In this document: piece after piece, positions 25,148-34,669 of the stretch
Numbering within the stretch: the stretch's first letter is position 1
How the letters are laid out: every line of letters starts with the position of its first letter
NCBI GenBank assembly: GCA_022844015.1
Contig: JALHMO010000054.1
Coordinates: 1 to 40,088 of the forward strand
Direction of reading: 5' to 3'
Source: Reyranella sp.
GTDB taxonomy: Bacteria; Pseudomonadota; Alphaproteobacteria; Reyranellales; Reyranellaceae
Length of the DNA stretch: 40,088 bases
Notes under the pieces: generated by a model
Seen by the model: only the letters and a program-made list of their open reading frames with translations
The model's database searches: none
What the model was told of the DNA's origin: nothing
Made by a program: the position numbers and the translations under genes

Positions 25148-26580
25148 TCCAGCCCTGGCAACTCGTCGTGCTGGTGCCCTTCGCGGCGGCGCTGCTGCTG
25201 GTGGCGATTCCGTCGTACCGCGCCGGCGCCGTCGTGAACGTGATCGCCTCGGCGCTGACGCTGGCGACCGGCGGCTGGCTGGTGGTGTCCGACCGCCTCG
25301 TCGGCGACTACGCCATCATCGACGAGCTCAACATCGTATTCGTCGTCATAAACACCCTGGTCGGCTTCACGACCGCCCTGTTCAGCGCCGCCTACATCGG
25401 CCACGAGATCGAGTCGGGCCGCCTGTCGCCGGCCTTCGTGCGATTTTACCATGCCATGTTCCAGGCAATGATGGGCTCGATGAACGTGGCGCTGATCGCC
25501 AACAACATCGGCGTGATGTGGGTCGGCCTGGAGCTCGCCACGCTGATCACCGTGGTGATGGTCGGGCTGTACCGCACGCCGCAGGCGATCGAGGCGGCGT
25601 GGAAGTACTTCATCCTGGCGAGCGTCGGCATCTCGCTGGCGTTCTTCGGCACCATCCTGATCTATCTCGCGGGCCAGCCGGCGCTGGGCGAGGGTGTGCC
25701 GGCGATGACCTGGAGCCTGCTGCACGGCGTCGCCGCCCGCCTCGACCCGGCGATCCTCGACCTCGCCTTCATCTTCCTGCTGGTCGGCTACGGCACCAAG
25801 GTCGGCCTGGCGCCGTTGCATGCCTGGCTGCCCGACGCCCATGCCGAAGGCCCGACGCCGATCTCGGCCGTGCTGTCGGGCCTGCTGCTGAACGTCGCGC
25901 TCTACGCGCTGCTGCGCTTCAAGATGCTGGTGTCTGCCCACCCGGATGCGCTCGACCCCGGGCAGATCATGGTGGTGATGGGGCTGGTGTCGCTGATCTT
26001 CGCGGCGTTCATGCTGTACCAGCGGCGCGACATCAAGCGGCTGTTCGCCTACTCCTCGATCGAGCACATGGGCCTGATGGTGTTCGCCTTCGGCATGGGC
26101 GGCCCGCTTGCCAATTTCGCCGGGCTGCTGCACATGGCCATGCACAGCCTGACCAAGTCCGGCATCTTCTTCGCGGTCGGCCACATCGCCCAGGCCAAGG
26201 GTACCCAGCGCCTCGCCGATATAAGGGGCCTCAGCGTCACCCATCCGCGTCTCGCCGTCCTGTTCGCCCTGGCCGTGCTGGCGATCTGCGGCCTGCCGCC
26301 GTTCGGCGTGTTCATGAGCGAGTTCCTGATCCTGACGACGACCTTCGCCCGCGATCCCTGGCTTGCGCTGCTGCCGGCCTTCGGCCTGCTGGTCGGCTTC
26401 GGCGCGCTGCTGCTGCGCCTCCAGGGCACGATCTTCGGCGAGCCGGTCGGCCCGAGCCACCGGGTCGACGGATCGTTCGTGCCCGTGATGCTGCATCTTG
26501 CGCTGGTGCTCGCCGCCGGCATCTTCCTGCCGCCGATGCTGGTCACGTGGTTCCAGCGCGCCGCGGAGCTGCTGGGATGA
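25144..26580 (+). CDS. hyfF: HyfF-like proton-pumping membrane subunit (NuoM/N family)
   Basis: A 478-residue antiporter-like subunit with about 14 helices. Key residues are kept: E130 in MWVGLELATLITVVM, K219 in GYGTKVGLAPLHAWLPDAHA, and K338 in MHSLTKSGIFFAVGH, as well as the KRLFAYSSIEHMG loop. With HyfB this gives two ion-pumping channels, against three in complex I. The C-terminus ends in one hydrophobic helix with no long extension. It starts in the hyfE stop and ends in the hyfG start (ATGA). Nothing in the sequence suggests loss of pumping function. Confidence 0.92.
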   Translation: MIQPWQLVVLVPFAAALLLVAIPSYRAGAVVNVIASALTLATGGWLVVSDRLVGDYAIIDELNIVFVVINTLVGFTTALFSAAYIGHEIESGRLSPAFVRFYHAMFQAMMGSMNVALIANNIGVMWVGLELATLITVVMVGLYRTPQAIEAAWKYFILASVGISLAFFGTILIYLAGQPALGEGVPAMTWSLLHGVAARLDPAILDLAFIFLLVGYGTKVGLAPLHAWLPDAHAEGPTPISAVLSGLLLNVALYALLRFKMLVSAHPDALDPGQIMVVMGLVSLIFAAFMLYQRRDIKRLFAYSSIEHMGLMVFAFGMGGPLANFAGLLHMAMHSLTKSGIFFAVGHIAQAKGTQRLADIRGLSVTHPRLAVLFALAVLAICGLPPFGVFMSEFLILTTTFARDPWLALLPAFGLLVGFGALLLRLQGTIFGEPVGPSHRVDGSFVPVMLHLALVLAAGIFLPPMLVTWFQRAAELLG

Positions 26581-28076
26581 GCGACGGGCGCGAGGCAGGA
26601 GAGGGGCTCGCCCTGCGCGATCTCGCCGCCGGCCGCACGGCCGGCGCCGACGGCTACATCCGGTTCCCCGTCGATGCCGAGACCTGGTCGCGATTGTGCG
26701 ACGGCTGCGCCGGCGGGCAGCAGGATTTGCAGGCCCTGTGGGCCGATGGCGGGACCATGCGCCTGGCGCTCGGCGACCCCGGGCACGGCGTGCGCGCGAT
26801 CGTCTCCCTGGCGACCGATGCGGGCCGCTATCCATCGGTCGCCAGCCGCCATCGCCCGGCGCTGCGGCTCGAGCGGGCGATGCGCGACCTCTACGGCGTG
26901 GAGCCGGTCGGCCTGCCCGATCCGCGGCCGTGGCTCGACCACGGTCGCTGGCCGGGGCGGCAAGGTGATGCGCCCTACCCGTTCCTGCCGGTCGAAGGCG
27001 AGGGCCTGCACCAGATCCCGGTCGGCCCGGTCCATGCCGGCATCATCGAGCCCGGCCATTTCCGCTTCACCGCCAACGGCGAGACCGTGGTCCGCCTCGA
27101 GGAGAGGCTGGGCTACGTCCACAAAGGCGTCGAAGGCCTGATGGCGGGCGCCTCGATCGGGAATGGCGCGCGGCTTGCCGGACGCATCTCGGGCGACAGC
27201 ACGGCCGCCTATGCCTGGGCCTTCGCGCGTGCCGTCGAGGCGGCGCTCGGCTGGATACCACCCGTCCGCGCCGTCCTGCTGCGCGCCGTGATGGCGGAGC
27301 TGGAGCGCGTGGCGCATCACATCGGCGACGTCGGCGCGATCTGCAACGACGCCAGCGTGGTCGCCATCCATGCAAGCTGCGCCGTGCAGCGCGAGGACGT
27401 CCTGGCGGTCGCCGGGGCATGCTTCGGCCATCGCCTGATGATGGACTGCATCGTTCCGGGCGGCGTGGCCGTCGATCTGTCGCCCGACGGCGTCGGCCGG
27501 ATTCGCGGCCTGCTCGCCCGCCTCGAGGCGACGCGCAGTGACGTGCTGCGGGTCTACGATTCGATGCCGTCGCTGCAGGATCGCACGGTCACCACCGGCA
27601 TCGTGTCGCCGGCGCTGGTCCGCCAGTACGCGGCCGGCGGCTTCGTCGGCCGCGCCTCGGGGCGGGCCTTCGATGCGCGCAAGAGCTTCGCCTACGCGCC
27701 CTACGACCAGGTCGATTTCGCCCTCAAGGTGCGCGGTGGCGGCGACGTCGATGCCCGCCTGCTCGTTCGCCTGGACGAGATCGGCGAGAGCCTGGCGATC
27801 CTGGCGCAGCTGCTCGGCAGGCTGGCGCCGGGCGCGATCAGCACCGATCTCCCGGCCGTGTCGTCGGGCGAAGGGGCGGCGCTGGTCGAGGCATTTCGCG
27901 GCGACGTCTTCGTCGATGTGCGCGTGCTGGATGGACGGCTGGCCCGCGTCCATGCGCGCGACGCCAGCTGGTTCCAGTGGCCTCTGCTCGAGGCGGCGAT
28001 CGAGGGCAACATCGTCGCCGACTTCCCTCTCTGCAACAAGTCGTTCAACTGCTCCTACTCGGGGCACGACCTGTGA
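26577..28076 (+). CDS. hyfG: HyfG-like large subunit (NuoCD fusion) lacking the [NiFe] cysteines
   Basis: A 499-residue protein. Residues 1-150 resemble NuoC/HycE-N (MRDLYGVEPVGLPDPRPWLD), and residues 155-499 resemble NuoD and hydrogenase large subunits (IPVGPVHAGIIEPGHFRF, RLEERLGYVHKGVEGLM). In true group 4 hydrogenases a R-x-C-G-x-C motif binds the [NiFe] centre; here that site reads R203-I-S-G-D-S208, with both cysteines replaced. The C-terminal D-P-C-x-x-C motif is also absent; the protein ends FPLCNKSFNCSYSGHDL, keeping C486 and C492 in a different spacing. A C41-x-x-C44 pair near the N-terminus is extra. It cannot be a [NiFe] hydrogenase and fits the Ehr (energy-converting hydrogenase-related) group. 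Its substrate is unknown. Confidence 0.88.
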   Translation: MSDGREAGEGLALRDLAAGRTAGADGYIRFPVDAETWSRLCDGCAGGQQDLQALWADGGTMRLALGDPGHGVRAIVSLATDAGRYPSVASRHRPALRLERAMRDLYGVEPVGLPDPRPWLDHGRWPGRQGDAPYPFLPVEGEGLHQIPVGPVHAGIIEPGHFRFTANGETVVRLEERLGYVHKGVEGLMAGASIGNGARLAGRISGDSTAAYAWAFARAVEAALGWIPPVRAVLLRAVMAELERVAHHIGDVGAICNDASVVAIHASCAVQREDVLAVAGACFGHRLMMDCIVPGGVAVDLSPDGVGRIRGLLARLEATRSDVLRVYDSMPSLQDRTVTTGIVSPALVRQYAAGGFVGRASGRAFDARKSFAYAPYDQVDFALKVRGGGDVDARLLVRLDEIGESLAILAQLLGRLAPGAISTDLPAVSSGEGAALVEAFRGDVFVDVRVLDGRLARVHARDASWFQWPLLEAAIEGNIVADFPLCNKSFNCSYSGHDL

Positions 28077-28588
28077 GAACGTTCCTGCTCGATGCCCTGA
28101 CCAAGGGCAAGGCCACCATTCCCGCGCCCGGTCCCGACGCCGCGGCGCTCGCGGAGGCAGCACGTGCGCTCGGCGAGCGCGGCCGCCAGCGTCTCGGGCG
28201 GTCGCTCGCCATCCGCGAGATCGACGCCGGCTCGTGCAATGGCTGCGAGCTCGAGATCCACGCGGTGAACAACCCGATCTACGACGCCGAGCGCTTTGGC
28301 CTCAGGTTCGTCGCCTCGCCGCGCCATGCCGACGTGCTGCTGGTCACCGGCCCGGTCACCTGGAACATGCGCGAGGCGCTGCTGCGCACGTATCACGCGA
28401 CCCCCGAGCCCAAGTGGGTCGTGGCGCTGGGCGACTGCGCGGTCGATTGCGGCGTGTTCGCCGGCTCGCCGGCGGTGGTCGGCCCGCTCGCCGACATCCT
28501 GCCGGTCGACCTGCACGTGCCCGGCTGCCCGCCGGCGCCGCTGGCGATCGTCAAGGCCCTGCTGGCGCTGATGGAGGTGCAGGCTTAG
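28073..28588 (+). CDS. hyfI: HyfI-like small subunit (NuoB family) with [4Fe-4S] site
   Basis: A 171-residue NuoB/HycG-type subunit. Its four cluster ligands are visible: C55 and C58 in AGSCNGCELEIH, C122 in ALGDCAVDC, and C152 in VPGCPPAPLA. These would bind the proximal N2-type [4Fe-4S] cluster at the interface with HyfG. So electrons can reach the large subunit even though the [NiFe] site is gone. The start is GTG at 28073, overlapping the hyfG stop (GTGA). It is the last gene of the operon; no HyfA/HyfH-type ferredoxin subunit, formate dehydrogenase or hyp maturation gene follows. A REP-like palindrome begins 10 bp downstream. Confidence 0.92.
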   Translation: MRTFLLDALTKGKATIPAPGPDAAALAEAARALGERGRQRLGRSLAIREIDAGSCNGCELEIHAVNNPIYDAERFGLRFVASPRHADVLLVTGPVTWNMREALLRTYHATPEPKWVVALGDCAVDCGVFAGSPAVVGPLADILPVDLHVPGCPPAPLAIVKALLALMEVQA

Positions 28589-28598
28589 GCCTGTCGAT

Positions 28599-28730
28599 GC
28601 AACCAGAAGCCTCACCCTGAGGAGCCACGCGGAGCGTGGCGTCTCGAAGGGTGGGCCAAAACCAAGTCTGTCGCCCACCCTTCGAGACGCGCCCCACGGG
28701 CGCTCCTCAGGGCGAGGTTCTCCCTGGTGC
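28599..28730. repeat. REP-like palindrome (CCTGAGGAG/GTCTCGAAGG family)
   Basis: Arms 28599-28656 and 28673-28730 are imperfect reverse complements around a 16-bp centre. They share CCTCACCCTGAGGAGC...GTCTCGAAGGGTGGGC with the copies at 1557-1750 and 6981-7122. It lies just after the last hyf-like gene and may end that transcript. The remaining bases to 28827 show no gene. Confidence 0.82.
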
Positions 28731-28827
28731 TTCAAGCCGAGATACTTGCTCGGCCTCGGCCCCTGCGGCGTCGCCGTCCTGTTGCCGTCAGATACGCCGG
28801 CAGCGGACATTCGGACCAGCGTGCGTC

Positions 28828-29676
28828 TCAACTCTTCGCTGCGAGGCTCTTGAACAGGGCGTCGCTGCGATCGTCGGACGGGAAGAAGCATTCGATGCGC
28901 ACTTCCTGCAGGGTGATGTCCTGCGGGGTACCCAAGGTGGCGATGGTGGTGAAGACCGACAGGGCCTTGCCGCCGACCACGTAGTCGACGGTGAGCACCG
29001 GCGGCGGCCGTTCCTCGAAGCGCAGCTTCCGGAACGAGGCGGGCACGTCGGGGAACGCCATGATCTCCTCGATGAAGGCGAGCGCCTTCGGCTCGCCGCC
29101 GTCGGCCAGGATCTCGGCATAGGTCGTCGAGACGAGGTAGCGCGCGACTTCCTCCCAGTTGGCGATCTTGCCGCGCAGCGCCGTGGGATCGAGCAGCCAG
29201 CGCAGCAGGTTCGGGCTCTTGCCCGCCGGCGGGGCGGGCGGTGGCCCTTCGAACAGGAAAACCGTGAAGGCCTGCGCCGCCTCGTTGGCCTGCAGGAGAT
29301 TCCACAGCCGATCGATCACGACTGCCGGGTAGGGTTCGTGCTTCTGCAGGATGCGGTCGATTGCCTGGCGCACCGGCGCGAGCTCGGGCGCGCCGAAGCC
29401 GCTCTCGCGGTAGACCGGGGCGAAGCCGGCCGCCAGCAGCATGGTGTTGCGCTGGCGCAGCGGCACGTCGAGCGCGGTGGTGAGCTGGACCACCATCTCG
29501 CGGCTCGGCCTGGCCCGGCCGGATTCCAGGAAGCTCACATGGCGTTGCGACACGCCCGACTGCAGGGCGAGTGCCAGTTGGCTGGCGCCGCGGCGACGCC
29601 GCCAGGCGCGCAGCATCGGCCCGAACGTATCGGGCGGGGCGGGGGCGACCGGGGTCGCAGGGGAGGGCTGCGTCAT
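28828..29676 (-). CDS. XRE-family regulator with MmyB-like ligand domain
   Basis: A 282-residue transcription factor. Residues 18-75 form a helix-turn-helix of XRE type (LRAWRRRRGASQLALALQSG, then SQRHVSFLESGRARPSREMV). The remainder matches the MmyB-like ligand-binding domain, with AVVIDRLWNLLQANEAAQAF near the middle and NLLRWLLDPTALRGKIANWE. Such regulators are often autoregulated and bind small fatty or aromatic ligands. It is divergent from the membrane-protein/thioesterase pair at 29783-30626. The 106-bp gap holds a nested inverted repeat that is the obvious operator candidate. Target genes are inferred from position only. Confidence 0.9.
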   Translation of the reverse strand: MTQPSPATPVAPAPPDTFGPMLRAWRRRRGASQLALALQSGVSQRHVSFLESGRARPSREMVVQLTTALDVPLRQRNTMLLAAGFAPVYRESGFGAPELAPVRQAIDRILQKHEPYPAVVIDRLWNLLQANEAAQAFTVFLFEGPPPAPPAGKSPNLLRWLLDPTALRGKIANWEEVARYLVSTTYAEILADGGEPKALAFIEEIMAFPDVPASFRKLRFEERPPPVLTVDYVVGGKALSVFTTIATLGTPQDITLQEVRIECFFPSDDRSDALFKSLAAKS

Positions 29677-29703
29677 GCCGCGAACCGTAGCATCACCCCG
29701 CAG

Positions 29704-29744
29704 GCCCGCCGATTACCTGTCCCGTAATTGCTGCGCCGGCGGGC
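29704..29744. promoter_or_regulatory. Nested inverted repeat, candidate operator for the XRE regulator
   Basis: GCCCGCCG (29704-29711) pairs with CGGCGGGC (29737-29744). Just inside, ATTAC (29712-29716) pairs with GTAAT (29724-29728) across 7 bp. The site lies in the 106-bp gap between the divergent regulator and the 29783 gene, 28 bp from the regulator start. The ATTAC-N7-GTAAT core has the size expected for an XRE dimer. Confidence 0.45.
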
Positions 29745-29782
29745 CGATGCGACTTGTGGCGCGTCCAACCAAGGAGGACGTC

Positions 29783-30217
29783 ATGACTGCATCGACCGAC
29801 AGCCTGCTGCCATCCGACCGGCTGCTGCGGCGCACCCTGTGGGGCAACGCCGTCTTCTCCATCGCCTCGGGGGCCGTGCTGGCGATTTTCGCCGGGCCAC
29901 TCGCCGGCGCTGCCGCGCATGCCCCCGTGATGCTGCTGGGTCTCGACCTCGCCCTCGTGCTGGAGCTGCTGGGCGTCGGCGTGATCGGCTTCGGCGCGCT
30001 GTGCGCCTGGGTGGCGTCGCGGCTGGCCCTGCCGCAGGCCTGGGCGCGCGCGATCTTCGCCGCCGACCTGGCCTGGGTGGCGGGCAGCGCGCTGGTGCTG
30101 CTGCTGCCGGCGTGGACGACGGCCGGCATCGCCGGCATCGTCGTGGTCGCCCTGATCGTGGCCGACCTCGCCATCCTGGAGTATCTCGGCCTGCGCCGCC
30201 TTGGCGCCGCCACCTGA
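29783..30217 (+). CDS. Small four-helix membrane protein
   Basis: A 144-residue hydrophobic protein with four predicted transmembrane helices: about residues 23-45, 50-75, 85-105 and 112-135. The N-terminal segment MTASTDSLLPSDRLLRRTLW is soluble. No catalytic motif, cysteine or histidine cluster is seen, and I do not recognise a named family. ATG 29783 is backed by AAGGAGGACG and fits a protein beginning just before the first helix; longer frames read through the operator region. The thioesterase gene starts 13 bp after its stop, so the two form an operon that the divergent XRE protein may control. Confidence 0.75.
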   Translation: MTASTDSLLPSDRLLRRTLWGNAVFSIASGAVLAIFAGPLAGAAAHAPVMLLGLDLALVLELLGVGVIGFGALCAWVASRLALPQAWARAIFAADLAWVAGSALVLLLPAWTTAGIAGIVVVALIVADLAILEYLGLRRLGAAT

Positions 30218-30230
30218 GAGGACAGCGACC

Positions 30231-30626
30231 ATGGACAAGCTTCAGCTCCTGAACGATCACCAATTGCCCTTCGCCAAGGTCCTGGGGCTGAAGTTCGTCG
30301 CCGCGAGCGAGACCGGCGTGAAGGCCGAGATGGTCGTCCGCCCCGACCTCTGCACGCGGCCCGACATCCTGCACGGCGGCGCCGTGATGGCCTTCGCCGA
30401 CACGCTCGGCGCCGCCGCCACCGTGCTCAACCTGCCCGAGGGCAAGGGCACGACGACGATCGAGAGCAAGACCAACTTCGTCGGCCCAGCCCCGGTCGGC
30501 GCCACGGTGATCGGCGAGACGACGCCGATCCACCGCGGCCGGCGAACGATGGTCTGGCAGACCCGGGTGACGACGGCCGAAGGCAAGCTGGTCGCCGTTG
30601 TGACCCAGACGCAGATGGTGCTCTGA
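30231..30626 (+). CDS. PaaI-family hotdog thioesterase
   Basis: A 131-residue single hotdog-fold protein of the PaaI/YbgC-like acyl-CoA thioesterase group. The family signature is PDILHGGAVMAFADTLGAAA (about residues 46-65, with H-G-G and the catalytic D in FADT), followed by TTTIESKTNFVGPAPVGATV. It probably hydrolyses an acyl- or aryl-CoA. ATG 30231 is preceded by GAGAGGAC, and an upstream in-frame codon falls inside the preceding gene. It is second in the operon after the four-helix membrane protein. The exact substrate is not deducible. Confidence 0.9.
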   Translation: MDKLQLLNDHQLPFAKVLGLKFVAASETGVKAEMVVRPDLCTRPDILHGGAVMAFADTLGAAATVLNLPEGKGTTTIESKTNFVGPAPVGATVIGETTPIHRGRRTMVWQTRVTTAEGKLVAVVTQTQMVL

Positions 30627-30660
30627 GCTTGCGCGCGGCCTTCTTTGCCTCCCCCGTCCT

Positions 30661-30840
30661 GCCAGGGCATTCGCATATGGACAAAATATCCGTCATCCCG
30701 ACCGGAGCCGCGCGTAGCGCGGCGTAGTGGAGGGACCTCTCTTCTTGCAGCATCAACAAGAAAGGTCCCTCGACTACGCCACCCTTCGGGCGGCTCCGCT
30801 CGGGATGACGGAGTCTTTTGCCACATGCGAATGCCCTGCC
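30661..30840. repeat. GTCATCCCGA-family palindromic element, copy 2
   Basis: The outer arms 30661-30680 (GCCAGGGCATTCGCATATGG) and 30821-30840 are imperfect reverse complements. The inner arms 30690-30710 and 30791-30811 also pair. The centre AGGGACCTCTCTTCTTG..CAACAAGAAAGGTCCCT repeats that of 19657-19811. It is non-coding and lies after the thioesterase gene. Confidence 0.82.
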
Positions 30841-30842
30841 CG

Positions 30843-30979
30843 TCCTACGGGGGAGGTGGCCCAAAGGGCCGGAGGGGGAAGGCCACAGTCGAGATTCATG
30901 AAGCTCCGACGTCGGGATTTCATAGATCTCGACTGCCGCCTTCCCCCTCCGCCCCGTATGACGGGGCACCTCCCCTGAT
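30843..30979. repeat. Palindromic element downstream of gyrB
   Basis: GGGGGAGGTGGCCC...GGAGGGGGAAGGC on the left pairs with GCCTTCCCCCTCC...GGGGCACCTCCCC on the right. The inner pair CAGTCGAGATTCATGAA / TTCATAGATCTCGACTG is at 30887-30903 and 30919-30935. It ends 18 bp before the gyrB stop and converges on copy 2 of the other family, so it may act as the gyrB terminator. No T-run is seen. Confidence 0.7.
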
Positions 30980-30997
30980 TACGGGGAAGGAGAATGA

Positions 30998-33466
<2,469 letters not shown>

Positions 33467-34669
33467 TCAGACCGCCGCGATCGAGCCGTCGGCCACGCGC
33501 AGCAGCTGCGCGCGCCCACGGAGCGGCGCGAAGAGCTCGGCGTCGGTGCCGGTCATCCAGCTCTGCACGCCCAGCGCCACGACCTCGTCGAACAGCGCCG
33601 CCCGGCGCTCGGCGTCGAGATGGGCTGCGATCTCGTCGAGCAGCAGCAGCGGCGGCCGGCCGCGCGACAGCGCCATCAGCCGGGCGTGCGCCAGCACGAT
33701 CGACACCAGGATGGCCTTCTGCTGGCCGGTCGAGCCCTCGGCGGCCGGCAGGTCGAGGTCGAGATGGCGCACCGCGAGGTCGCTGCGATGCGGCCCCGAG
33801 GATGTGGTGCCCGTCTCGGCGTCGCGCAAGCGGCTGGTCGCCAGCTGGTCGCGCAGGCGATCCTCGGCGTCGAGCGCCGGCATGGTGTCGATCCAGCCGT
33901 CGACGTCGCCGGCCATGGCGAGCCCGGCGCGCGGAAACGGGCCGATGCCCAGCCGCGCCGCCGCGTCCAGCCGGTGCACGGTGTCGGCGCGTGCCGCGGC
34001 CAGCGCCACGCCGTGGCGCGCCATGGTGTCCTCGAGCGCAGTATACCAGTGCGCATCGCGGCCGCCCTCGGCCAGCAGGCGGGCGCGCTGGCGCAGCGCA
34101 TTGTCGTAGGCAGCGACGTCGCCGGCGTGCTCGGGATGGAGCGCCGCCACCATGCGGTCGAGAAAGCGCCGGCGTTCGCTGGGCCCGTCGAGAAACAGGC
34201 GGTCGTGCTGGGGCGTCAGCCACACCGCCGCCACATGCCGGCCGAGCGCCGTCTGGCTCGCCGCCGGGCGGCCGTCGATCCGTACGACCCGCCGCGGCAG
34301 GGCGCCCTCGGGGCGCCCGGCATCCAGCCCCGTGCCGATCGCCAGGCGCCCTTCCGGGGTATCGAAGGTCGCCGCCACCGCCCATGCCGTGGCGTCGCTC
34401 TCGCCGCGCGAGCGCCGGCAGGCCTCGTCGAGCCGCGCCCGCCGCAGCCCGCGTCCGGGCGCCAGGAAGGACAGCGCCTCCAGGAGATTGGTCTTGCCGG
34501 CGCCATTGGCGCCCACCAGCACCACCGGGCCGCCACCGCAGTCGAGGCGAAGCTGGCGGTAGTTACGGAAATCCGTGAGGCGGAGCTGGCGCACCGCCAG
34601 GACGGCCGGCGCAGCGCCGGTTGCGGCGTCGGGGGCGTAGGCGAGCGCGCTGATCGGCGGCGCCGTCAT
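33467..34669 (-). CDS. recF: Recombination/replication repair protein RecF
   Basis: A 400-residue SMC-like ATPase that loads RecA at single-strand gaps with RecO and RecR. Walker A is VLVGANGAGKTN (residues 50-61), the ABC signature is STGQQKAILVSIVLAHARL, and Walker B is PPLLLLDEIAAHLDAERR. The DFRNYRQLRL stretch is the usual N-terminal beta hairpin, here preceded by about 22 extra residues that are Ala/Pro-rich. ATG 34669 overlaps the dnaN stop by 4 nt (ATGA), which fixes the start. gyrB follows 24 bp later. Together these suggest one dnaN-recF-gyrB transcript. Confidence 0.96.
   Translation of the reverse strand: MTAPPISALAYAPDAATGAAPAVLAVRQLRLTDFRNYRQLRLDCGGGPVVLVGANGAGKTNLLEALSFLAPGRGLRRARLDEACRRSRGESDATAWAVAATFDTPEGRLAIGTGLDAGRPEGALPRRVVRIDGRPAASQTALGRHVAAVWLTPQHDRLFLDGPSERRRFLDRMVAALHPEHAGDVAAYDNALRQRARLLAEGGRDAHWYTALEDTMARHGVALAAARADTVHRLDAAARLGIGPFPRAGLAMAGDVDGWIDTMPALDAEDRLRDQLATSRLRDAETGTTSSGPHRSDLAVRHLDLDLPAAEGSTGQQKAILVSIVLAHARLMALSRGRPPLLLLDEIAAHLDAERRAALFDEVVALGVQSWMTGTDAELFAPLRGRAQLLRVADGSIAAV

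Noticed and set aside
21520..28588. Calling the operon a working hydrogenase 4 or formate hydrogenlyase
   Set aside because: The nickel-binding cysteines of the large subunit are absent and there are no hyp maturation or formate dehydrogenase genes in the window.
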